Below are positions 55,601-64,000 of a DNA stretch of 64,000 nucleotides, one piece after another (the first letter of the stretch is position 1; every line of letters begins with the position of its first letter). The DNA is taken from positions 2,356,001 to 2,420,000 of the forward strand of contig NEEC01000017.1 of the NCBI GenBank assembly GCA_002189035.1, in the 5' to 3' direction. The translations under genes and the position numbers were made by a program. This DNA comes from Utricularia gibba (Eukaryota; Streptophyta; Magnoliopsida; Lamiales; Lentibulariaceae). The notes below the pieces were generated by a model. The model saw only the letters and a list, made by a program, of their open reading frames with translations, ran no database searches and was not told the DNA's origin.

Positions 55601-58600
55601 ACTTCACCGACTCCCATCTCCTCTTATCATTGCAGTCTCTCAGAATGGCAGCCCTCCAACAAGCTCCTCCAATCTTCACTGGTCAGCGCTACGCTTCTTG
55701 GGCAGTACGAATGGAAAGTTACCTGCAAATGAACGACTTATGGTCTGTGGTGGATCCTGTACGTCCAGACTCCTCTGAAATAGCCACAGCAGAAAGTCTC
55801 AAACTCACAGATGCTCAAGTAAAGAAAGCTAAGTATGCTCTGGATCAAGCCTTATCTGAAGAAGTGTTCAACCGTGTTATGCTACTGAAAAGTCCCAAAG
55901 ACATCTGGAAAAAATTGGAGGAATTCTACGGAGAGGATACGGAAGCCCGTGAGAGCCGCATTCAACGTCAATGGGAGCTCTTTGACAACCTGAAATTCTT
56001 ACCAGGTATGAGTATCTCTCATTTTTCAGAAACGCTAATCAAAATTGTCACTGAGTTACAGACCTTGGAGAGCCCTTGGAAGACAGAAGAATTAAATCAA
56101 AAATACTCAGTTCCCTACCGCGGTCCTTTGCCCCTGTAGTCACTACTTTGCGGGTCACAGGCATTCACTCCATATCCTCCAGAAAACTACTAGAAAGACT
56201 CAGTGAATCCGAAGTTGAAGTCGGACTTGGTGAAGGCCAGGAACTTGCCTTCAAGGCAACAGAAAATCAGAAAGGCTATGGTTCTCAATCATCAAATGAA
56301 CCGGTGATCTTTCAAGCAAAAATTGAGAAACCAAGTACTGGAGATTCATGCCCATTCTGCAAGCGAAAAGGCCATTCACCAACACAATGTTTCTGGAGCC
56401 CTGACGCCAAATGCCTGTACTGTTCTCTCCAAGGTCATGTGGACAAAGTGTGTCCCCTGAAAAAATACCATCAGATTGGAGGAAAGGCTGCAGATCCTAA
56501 GGACAAACTTACTAGCGCTATGAATGATGTAAATCTCGCAGCTGAAATGAATAAGAAGAAGATTGATATTTACTCTCTGCGCCGCAAAACTCTAATCACA
56601 TCATTTGTGGATCTAAGGAAACAAGACATCTGGTTTATCGATAGCGGATGCAGTCATCATATAACCAACGACAAGAGTCTATTCACAACCTTCATCGAGC
56701 TAACTGGGAAAGTAATCGAAATTGCTGATGGAAATCACTTACAGGTCATCGGTCAAGGAACAGTTTGCCTTGAAACTGTCCAGAAATTAATCAAGATCAC
56801 AGACGTGTATCTGGTGCCCCAGGCCTACCACAATCTACTAAGCACTGGCCAGCTGGTTGAAAAGGGGATGAAAGTTCATCTGGAAAGTAATGAGTGCAAA
56901 ATATTAGATGAAGAAGATAATATACTCCTTACGGTTGCTATGACTGATAGGGTCTTTCCACTGCTTCCGAATGCTACATCCATCGATTACAACATTTGCC
57001 TCAAGTCCCTAGAATCATCTGAGATTTGGCACCAACGGTTAGGTCACCATCACTATGCCTCCCTTATATCCATGAAGAAGAGAAACCTGGCAGAGGGGAT
57101 TCCTAATATAATTCCTGAGGGAGAACACTGCAGAATATGCTTTCAAGGGAAGATGAGCCGAACACCACTCCCTAAGTCCAGCATTCATTCTCAGAAAAAA
57201 TTGGAAGTTGTTACCAGTGACGTCTGTGGGCCCATGGCCTCTCCTACTCGAGCCGGCAACAAATATTACGTGATCTTTATTGACGAATATTCAAAGTATA
57301 CCTGGATCTATCTCCTGAAGCATAAATCAGAGGTTTTGCACCACTTCCAAGTCTTCAAGGTCCTTGCAGAAACTCAAAGCAATAGTAAGATTCTAACACT
57401 CCGGTCAGACAACGGAGGTGAGTACAAATCAACTGAACTGAGACACATTTGTGAGACAAATGGTATTACTCACCAGTTTACAACGCCATATACGCCAGAG
57501 CAGAACGGCATATGTGAACGAAAGAACAGGACAATAGTCAATATGGCTCGGTGTCTACTCTATCAAAAACACTTACCTCTAGAATTCTGGGGCGAAGCAG
57601 TCAACACAGCCGTGTATCTGTTGAACCGCCTGCCAACCAAAGGAAATAAAGACTGTAAAACTCCTTATGAGCTATGGTACAACAAAATTCCAAGCCTAGA
57701 TCACATGAAGGTATTTGGATCACCCTGCTATATATACATTCCAAAGGAGAAGAGATCAAAATGGGACAAAAGATCTGATGAAGGAATTTTCCTGGGATAT
57801 AGCAATACAAGTAAAGCCTACAGGGTACTGAATCTAAGAACAAATGAGGTGGAACTCAGTCGTGATGTAACAGTAGACGAGACTAGAATTTACAACTGGA
57901 GTTCCTCGACAACACATGACAAAAATCATTCTTATTCAGAAAATATATGGAATTTATTCCCTCAACAAGGACATGATGCAACAACCGAACCCCTCAGCAT
58001 CCACCCAGCGAGGAACAGTCCTAGTCAAGACTCTATTCAACAAGAAATGACAGCCTCAGGAACAAATATGTTAAGGGTCCAAGCAACCCTAGAAGATCAA
58101 ATCACAAACTCAAATGATCGAGCCTCAAACTCAACAGATTTAAGAGGACACTCGGTGTCAACGACAGACATCCTAGAAGTCTCTAATAGCGAAAATTTGC
58201 CACCACCTAGTCCTGATGTTCCGAGAACAATTGAGCCCGAAAGCCCCTGTACAACAGAAGATCCTGTTAATACCCAACAGTTTCCAGAAGGCTCCTTGGC
58301 CACTACTATCGAAGACATGAGATATGAGGATGCAGACTCAGAGCACATACCTGAACAAACTCTAGAATGTCATGAAACCCTCATCAACAGCATCAGAAAT
58401 CCAAAGGAAATCACTGAGCTATCATCAACCGATACATCAGAAGAAGAAAACTCATCAGGAGAAGATGAAGAAACTCAAAACCGAGGACCCAACCTAGCAG
58501 CAAGAAATCCTATACTCATTCCCTCACCTCAAAGGCAAAGTTACCTGGAAGATTACGGACAAGAAGGGGTTCCTTACACCCCACATCATCTATGTATGGA

Positions 58601-61249
58601 TCTGAAACAAAATGAAGACAGCTCACCTGTGCGAGGATATGCACCAATCAACGATATCTATGATAGGGCATTGAGCACCTATGAACCAGCAAGCGTTCAG
58701 GAAGCTCTCGCTGACCCAGATTGGAAGAAATCCATAGACGAAGAATTCAACTCCATCCAGAAACACGGCGTTTGGACAGCAGTGCCTAAGCCGAAGCAGA
58801 AAAAACCTCTGGACCTAAAATTCATATTCCGTCCCAAGTTAAATCCTGATGGCACTCTGAACAAAAGAAAATCCAGACTGGTGGTAAAGGGATATTTACA
58901 GAAAGAAGGGATTGATTACCTGGAAACCTTCGCTCCGGTGGCAAGATTAGACACCATTAAGCTGATTATTGCACTTGCGGCCTGCAACAAGTGGTATTTA
59001 CATCATCTGGACATAAAAACGGCCTTTCTGCATGGAGAGTTAAGCGAAGACATATATGTGAACCCCCCTCCAGGTTTCATCATCCGAGATAATCCAGAAT
59101 ATGTACTGAAATTAAATAAAGCTTTATACGGACTCAAGCAGGCCCCAAAGAATGGTATACTACCATTGACACTTTCTTTCTAGAGCTGGGATATACAAGA
59201 AGTCAAAATGATACTACATTATACATATCTGAGGATATCCAAGGAAAAGTTATTGTCTCCTTATACGTAGACGACATTCTAATCACAGGCAGCAGTGAAG
59301 AACGAATTTCTGAATTACAGAAGCTATTGCAGCAAAGATTTGAACTCACCAATCTGGGACATGCACGTTATTTCCTAGGAATGGAGATCATTCAACATAA
59401 AGACTTCATATTTTTGAACCAACGTAGATATACAGAGGAACTACTCAAAAAATACAGCATGGAATCATCAAAAGTATCTACTACTCCTTTCTCACCAGAA
59501 GTTAGAAAGAAATTATCTGACCTTAATTCTCATCCAGTTGACTCTCATAACTACCAGAAACTCATTGGCGCTCTGATGTATTTAACTGCTACTAGACCGG
59601 ATATAACCTTCGCCGTATCATTTCTGGCCAGATTCATGCATCAGCCACACAACACACACCTGGAAATAGCAACACGTATCCTGAAATATTTGAAGGCCAC
59701 AACTTCCTTTGGTTTATATTACAAGAAAGGTACTAACCCTATTTTGCAGGGATTTGTTGATTCAGACTTTGCTGGCGACGAACAAGATTGTAAATCTACC
59801 ACAGGCTATCTATTCAACTTAGGATCAGCGGTATTTTCATGGAACAGCAAGAAACAAGCCGTCACTGCACAATCATCGGCAGAAGCCGAATACATCGCAG
59901 GAGCTGCTGCTGCCAACCATGCGCAATGGTTGGTGAAATTATGCGATGACCTGAAAATTCAAATTACAAGACCGATAATACTCAAGATAGATAACAAATC
60001 TGCCATTAGCATCGCAAAAAATCCTGTGATGTTCGGTCGGACCAAGCACATCAAGCTTAAATACCATATACTCAGAGATTATGTGAAGGAAGGACTGATT
60101 AAACTTGAGTACTTACCATCGGATGAGCAACCTGCAGATATTCTCACCAAATGCTTATTCCCAAGGAATTTCAACAGAATCAGAGAAATGCTGGGAATTC
60201 GGAGAAATCCTCTTGTGACAACAGCCGGATCTTCATTACTCCCTCAGGGAGGAATGTCAGCAAGTGGTGGAGCAACGAAGATCCGGGAAGTCTCAACCCG
60301 CGAAGATGAATGGCGCGCGACCTCTGTTCCTCCCATGAGAAGCAACCCTCAATTAGATTGGGAAAAAGGCCTTATCATACTTGGGCCTCAACATTCCAAA
60401 CTACTGGCCCAAGAAGAAGCATCTGAAGCCCAGTCCATGAAAGAAGTCCTAGTAAATTCTGGCTGCTACACAGTAGATGAACAAGAGGACTAATCTACAG
60501 ACTAAAGGCAACGGTCATATTTTAGGCCTGATATGATCCAACGGGCAACTCTCCTCATCTATATAAATCCCTGTTTGCTTTATGAAAAAAAAAAAAAAGT
60601 TCTTTTCGATCCAAAAACAATAGTCAATATCCACAAACTTCAACATTCTCTCAACGTTCAACCAAGTCTCCAACAAAATCAAGCAGCCAAAAATACTTTT
60701 AGCACTTGCCTTAGCTTTTGAAATGATCTTCACGGCCACTTGCTGATTCTTGAGCTCCCCCTTTTTGACTTTGGCCCAACATGTATGACCAAAATGCCCA
60801 CGACCCACTTCTTTCCCAAGCTCGTACTTCGCCCCTATGTTCTTTGAATATCCGAAGCTCTTATCGAGCTGTTGCTCAATTCCATCTGCACGGCCGGTGC
60901 CTGTTGTCTCCTCAGGTATAGGAATAGTAGGGTGTGCCGATTGCCGCCGTCTCAAAAGCGCCGACATAATGGGTTTCGCCGGGGATGGAGGAGGCAAGGG
61001 CCATCGAAATTTTCTAGCCGGAGTCCCCGAAGGCGATGGCGACGGTGCAATACCACTGGGGTAGGGGCTCTGGAATGGACTTCCTGTGATGTATTGAGGC
61101 GGAGTTCGAGCTGCCCCATTGACTGAAGTCGACGGCGTGTGCGATCCCGGTGAGGCGGCCTGACGCCGGCGGGTGTCGGGATCCGCAGAGGAGGTGAACT
61201 CGTTATTCTCTAGAGAAGCCGCAACGTTCTTGCTACAACAATGCCCCAT
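52678..61249 (-). CDS. CRK: CDPK-related protein kinase (CRK) with a copia element in intron 1
   Basis: Exon 1 (60710-61249, 180 codons) starts MGHCCSKN, with Gly2 for myristoylation and Cys4/Cys5 for palmitoylation, then a Ser/Pro-rich variable region. The kinase N-lobe follows ([28 protein letters not shown]). Exon 2 starts at 54940 ([20 protein letters not shown]). Later exons give [56 protein letters not shown] and the degenerate EF-hand region ([25 protein letters not shown]), ending [10 protein letters not shown]. CRKs resemble calcium-dependent kinases but their EF hands are poor, so calcium control is doubtful. Intron 1 (54941-60709, 5,769 nt) has a GC donor (AAG/GCAAGT). It holds a 5.57-kb retroelement in the opposite orientation; without it the intron would be about 196 nt. 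Coding exons are intact. Confidence 0.93.
55129..55133 (+). repeat. Target-site duplication, left (GCACT)
   Basis: GCACT immediately precedes the TG of the left LTR and matches the five bases after the right LTR. Five bases is the normal duplication length for copia integrases. Confidence 0.92.
55134..55579 (+). repeat. Left LTR of the copia element
   Basis: It starts TGTCAGCAAG and ends ATACTTTTA, so the termini are TG..TA rather than TG..CA. A TATA box (TATATAAAT) at 55439-55447 is the likely promoter of the element, followed by an A13 run in the presumed R region. Confidence 0.95.
55580..55597 (+). other. Primer-binding site
   Basis: TGGTGAACCCGACGTGAA begins at the first base after the left LTR, the normal place for tRNA priming of minus-strand synthesis. 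The leading TGG pairs with a tRNA CCA end. It is not the common initiator-Met site (TGGTATCAGAGC); I cannot name the tRNA. Confidence 0.75.
55645..56139 (+). CDS. Copia gag, N-terminal part, ends at a frame break
   Basis: The frame starts at the ATG at 55645 ([20 protein letters not shown]) and shows the UBN2-type copia gag domain with [17 protein letters not shown] and [11 protein letters not shown]. The domain should continue without interruption, but after about 56095 the conserved sequence carries on in the neighbouring frame and this frame stops at 56139. The break is consistent with one missing base near an A5 run. It lies inside the gag domain, not at a gag/pol boundary, so programmed frameshifting is unlikely. 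Confidence 0.85.
   Translation: MAALQQAPPIFTGQRYASWAVRMESYLQMNDLWSVVDPVRPDSSEIATAESLKLTDAQVKKAKYALDQALSEEVFNRVMLLKSPKDIWKKLEEFYGEDTEARESRIQRQWELFDNLKFLPGMSISHFSETLIKIVTELQTLESPWKTEELNQKYSVPYRGPLPL
56095..59183 (+). CDS. Copia gag C-terminus, protease, integrase and start of reverse transcriptase
   Basis: The frame continues from gag with two CCHC zinc knuckles ([14 protein letters not shown] and [14 protein letters not shown]). Next is the aspartic protease motif FIDSGCSHH. The integrase zinc region follows ([13 protein letters not shown] with CRICFQGK), then its DDE core ([16 protein letters not shown], and the glutamate in [14 protein letters not shown]). After a low-complexity Ser/Thr/Glu stretch, the reverse transcriptase begins ([43 protein letters not shown]). 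The frame stops at 59183, just after YGLKQAPK, in the middle of the polymerase palm region. The sequence then continues in another frame, consistent with one missing base near 59150. Confidence 0.93.
59153..60493 (+). CDS. Copia reverse transcriptase C-terminus and RNase H, reading into the LTR
   Basis: The conserved frame resumes after the break and contains the polymerase active-site motif [23 protein letters not shown] and [16 protein letters not shown]. RNase H follows, with [30 protein letters not shown] and [13 protein letters not shown], ending with the [12 protein letters not shown] block. The frame does not stop before the purine tract: it runs about 80 codons into the right LTR and stops at 60491-60493, so the U3 region doubles as the 3' end of the coding region. 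Confidence 0.93.
   Translation, partial: WYTTIDTFFLELGYTRSQNDTTLYISEDIQGKVIVSLYVDDILITGSSEERISELQKLLQQRFELTNLGHARYFLGMEIIQHKDFIFLNQRRYTEELLKKYSMESSKVSTTPFSPEVRKKLSDLNSHPVDSHNYQKLIGALMYLTATRPDITFAVSFLARFMHQPHNTHLEIATRILKYLKATTSFGLYYKKGTNPILQGFVDSDFAGDEQDCKSTTGYLFNLGSAVFSWNSKKQAVTAQSSAEAEYIAGAAAANHAQWLVKLCDDLKIQITRPIILKIDNKSAISIAKNPVMFGRTKHIKLKYHILRDYVKEGLIKLEYLPSDEQPADILTKCLFPRNFNRIREMLGIRRNPLVTTAGSSLLPQGGMSASGGATKIREVSTREDEWRATSVPPMRSNPQLDWEKGLIILGPQHSKLLAQEEASEAQSMKEVLVNSGCYTVDEQED
60246..60254 (+). other. Polypurine tract
   Basis: AGGGAGGAA abuts the TG of the right LTR, the expected site of plus-strand priming. Confidence 0.8.
60255..60701 (+). repeat. Right LTR of the copia element
   Basis: Base-by-base reading against the left LTR shows no substitution that I can find; it has an A14 run where the left copy has A13. 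Read in the kinase direction, it begins eight bases after the exon 1 boundary. Confidence 0.95.
60702..60706 (+). repeat. Target-site duplication, right (GCACT)
   Basis: GCACT follows the right LTR directly. On the kinase strand it is AGTGC and makes up bases +4 to +8 of the intron, so it supplies part of the splice donor. Confidence 0.92.
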
Positions 61250-63349
61250 TACTTAACTAAGAGGTAATTCGAAATCAAGCACCAGATCAAGAACCACTCA
61301 ACAAACTCTACTCATCCGCGAGTCAACAGACGAATCAGATCCAAGACACCACCACCTCCAACTTCTCCGGACTCTGTGCATCCGGATATCAAGACTCCGG
61401 TCATCCGCCACGCGGTCAACGGAAACAAAAAAACAAGGCGGATTCCGGTGTGCTCAACCTGGGCCGGATTCTGCTTCAGCAGACAAACAATCACAAATAA
61501 CCCCTTTTGAAAAACGACCAAAAAAACGAATCTTTCAACTCACTCAGACGCAAAGACATCCACCCACATGCGTGATTCTCCGATTTATGAAAAAACCGGA
61601 ATTTCACTTCACTCCAGAGAAGCAAAAAAAAAAAAAAAAAAGATCTTTCGTTGTTTTTTCTTCAAAAAATTTTATTCCTCTGGCCCCGAGGTTTTTTCTT
61701 TTTTCCCTTCTCCCCCTCCCCCTTCAAAAGGAAACCAGAAACAAGATGATTTCCCTTTGAATTTGCTCGTAATATTCTCCAGGCTGGGGCTGGTAGCCTA
61801 AACACGCTAACCAGAGTCTTTCCCCTCTCTCCTCCGTTCATATGAATTTTTTAACATTTGATTTTCAACGCCTTCGTTTGATTCTAACACAACAACACAC
61901 TTCTTCTTGGCCTTTAATTATTAAATAACACGAGATGTAAAAATCCCCTACACCCAGAATTACCTGGAGATGATGTATAAAAGTCTTTTATCTCATTTGA
62001 ATTTTCTTAACTCAACAAATGTTAATATTTTCCATTTATTTCAAATAAATTATTAATTGAACTATAATACAAAAGGTACCATTTCCAAACAATTATCGAT
62101 ACCCTTTTGTGCTCCACACCAAATGTTGCTAATGAGTATAATAAATGTTTCACTGGCTTTTTTTGGATCATTATAATTATTAAAAAATGATAGTCTCAAT
62201 TCCAATAAATGATATAAAGAAGTGCAGAACAAATAATTGTCCCTACGTTGACTCCACAAATTAATTTATTAACTAAAAAAAACGAGTACATAAAAGTAAA
62301 CGGAGGGGCATTCTCGTCTTCACCTCGACGCGGAAGTACGTGTACCCTTTCCTAAAGGGCTGAATTCATAGGGCCGGTCAACTCTCGAAAAACGTTATAT
62401 TATCCATCCGCTTCCTTTATTTATTTATTTATTTATTTTATTTTTAACTATTAAACGTAAGTTAATTAATCACAATAAAAATCAATGTTAAAAAGAAGCT
62501 GGGGGAGGGGGTGGCTGCCCCTACATGCACCGCCACTGGTTGGGGTATTTTGAAATCGGAATGGGGGAGACTGGAAAAGTCAAAAGATGGGGAGCATTCA
62601 GTATTTGCTTGGTGAGCGGCCTGAGGAAATGGAGGCAGGAGGGTGGGGTCTCGGTTTACCATTCGGTCAAATCAGGGATGAGTATGCGTGCGCATCAGGC
62701 CGGCTGATCTGATCTGAGCCCTAGAAATCAACCAACTCGCACTAATTATTGCCCAAGCATATATTCTCGCTACGATCAAGACGGAATCTTAGACTCAGCT
62801 GGTTGCGTAACCGCGGCTGCGGGTGGAAAATCAGGCGGAGGTTTCGATGCTTCTCCGCCGATCGTCAAGTGGAGGGACGCGCAGGGGGCGATCGCGGGGA
62901 GCAAACGCGTGATTGATGATGGCGCAACTGACAGGAATCATTGATGAAGATGAGGAAGAAGGGCGCGCCTTCAACGACCCATTCATCAAGCACGCTATCA
63001 ATGCGGTTGCATATCCCCAATAATCAAGCTTCAACCACACTAGTTCCAGAGATTCTTTTAAAAAAAATAATAAGAAAATACTTTTAAATTTATAAAACTA
63101 TAATTAAATTATTTGTAAAACGTAATCTAAAAACAAAAAAACTTTATATGTAAAAAATGGATAAGTTTATATGGTGGGCTGGGCCTCTCTAATTTGGGCT
63201 GATGGGTTATGGAAAACCCGGCAACTGCAGGGGTCGTGACATGGGCCTCATTGGGTATTATATATACGGTTTGTGGTGGTGTAACCCTACGCAATCACCG
63301 ATTCCTGAGCCGCAGCCGAAGAACCGAAATCCTTGATTCAAGATTGAAG
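61250..63349. other. CRK promoter, spacer, and P1 promoter
   Basis: About 2.1 kb contains no gene that I can identify. The CRK 5' UTR and promoter lie at the left, including an A-rich run at about 61625-61643. The middle is AT-rich with a (TTTA)n run near 62420. A GC-richer island at 62780-63030 has short open frames (for example GIIDEDEEEGRAFNDPFIKH on the plus strand) of unknown meaning. Site II motifs at 63175-63247 (TGGGCT, TGGGCC and GGGCCT) lie 100-175 bases before the P1 start and are probably its promoter. Confidence 0.45.
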
Positions 63350-63720
63350 ATGTCGATCGGCGAAACGGCGTGCACCTACGCTGCTTTGATTCTTCACGAT
63401 GACGGCATCCCGATCACGGTATATTTTGTTCTTTCTTGATTTCTACGCAGTTTGGTATCTGGAGTGTTTTGTGGTTACGTTTCGACCTTCTGTTGTAGGC
63501 GGAGAAGATCGCTACGCTTGTGAAGTCTGCTAATGTGACGGTGGAGTCGTATTGGCCTAGCCTTTTCGCTAAGCTTTGCGAGAAAAGGAACATTGAGGAT
63601 CTTATCCTGAATGTCGGTGCCGGTGGAGGCGGTGCTGCAGTTGCAGTTGCCGCTCCTGTCGGTGGTGCCGCCGCTGGTGGTGCGGCCGCCCCCGCTGCCG
63701 CTGCCGTTGAGGAGAAGAAA
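63350..63720 (+). CDS. RPP1: 60S acidic ribosomal protein P1 (partial; last exon beyond the window)
   Basis: Exon 1 (63350-63418) encodes [20 protein letters not shown] plus PIT. Exon 2 (63499-63720) encodes [20 protein letters not shown], then [20 protein letters not shown] and the alanine/glycine/proline hinge ending AVEEKK. Both joints are phase 0. The missing part should be the acidic tail with the MGFSLFD motif, after an intron that starts at 63721 and runs past the right edge. P1 forms the ribosomal stalk with P2 and P0 and recruits elongation factors. Confidence 0.93.
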
Positions 63721-64000
63721 GTACGCACTCTCTCGAATGCCGCATTCTTTCTTTATTGGCTTCCATCATACGTTATCGGTTTTTTTTTAGAATTGCATAA
63801 TTTAATAGGCTCCTTTATTGGAAAATACAAGAACGTGTTGTTATGCCTGTGATGGCTCAATGCTTGTTGTTATGCCTGTAATTTTTGCGTAGCTGGGGTT
63901 CGTGTTTTTGAGTTTTAAGAATCGGGTTTGTGCTTTCAGCCTTTTTAAACAGCAGGTGCATTGTTAAATTGTTTGTGGATCACTGAAGATGTATGCTGTG

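Larger units (their letters stand above)
55134..60701 (+). mobile_element. Complete Ty1/copia LTR retrotransposon (5,568 bp)
   Basis: The element is bounded by direct LTRs and a GCACT target duplication. After the left LTR come the primer-binding site and the gag/pol region in the copia order protease, integrase, reverse transcriptase, RNase H, then a purine tract before the right LTR. The two LTRs (446 and 447 bp) appear identical apart from one A in a poly-A run, so insertion was very recent. The coding region has two single-base frame breaks (near 56095 and 59150), so as written it would not make a full polyprotein. It sits in intron 1 of the CRK gene, in the opposite transcriptional orientation. 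Confidence 0.97.

Noticed and set aside
56076-56139. Programmed gag-pol frameshift in the copia element
   Set aside because: The shift falls inside the gag domain before the zinc knuckles, and a second shift interrupts the reverse transcriptase; programmed sites are not expected at either place.
62831-63040. Minus-strand 69-codon frame before P1
   Set aside because: No family recognised; serine run and composition look like chance in a GC-rich island.

Overview
The window is nuclear DNA of a flowering plant. The evidence is plant-only gene families (CYP89A, 4CL, OPR, SINAT, CDPK-related kinase, ATXR6, a PPR protein), short GT-AG introns, AT-rich spacers and a Ty1/copia element. Several genes have GC-rich 5' ends, as in many monocots, but I cannot place the species more closely. 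I see no prokaryotic features and no CRISPR array.

Layout, left to right: the 5' end of an unrecognised minus-strand gene; a single-exon CYP89A P450 (+); cytosolic/mitochondrial alanyl-tRNA synthetase (-); divergent from it an AIPP2-type PHD-finger gene (+); an unassigned stretch; 4-coumarate:CoA ligase with one frame break (+); exportin-1/CRM1 (+, about 8 kb); a decayed CDC20 copy (+); a small At5g17165-type LEA gene (+); a PP2C phosphatase (-); a SINAT RING E3 ligase (-); an OPR1-type oxophytodienoate reductase (+); bL9m (-), eL21 (-) and a GH17 beta-1,3-glucanase (-); the ATXR6 H3K27 monomethyltransferase (+); a cytochrome b5 gene remnant (+); a PPR gene with two frame breaks (-); a CDPK-related kinase (-) whose first intron carries a complete, very young copia element; and the 5' part of the ribosomal stalk protein P1 gene (+, cut by the window end).

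The genes are mostly unrelated neighbours, not a pathway cluster. Translation and growth genes are over-represented (AlaRS, bL9m, eL21, P1, XPO1, ATXR6). Several share the same upstream motifs: site II (TGGGCY) and telo-box (AAACCCTAA) elements, plus E2F sites in front of ATXR6.

The most notable structure is the copia insertion at 55134-60701. Its two LTRs differ only in one poly-A run length. It has a 5-bp target duplication and lies eight bases inside a GC-type splice donor of the kinase gene. Five reading-frame breaks in the window (4CL, PPR x2, copia x2) all have the sign of a single missing base, so residual assembly deletions must be excluded before any of these genes is called dead. 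I found no clear new biological system.
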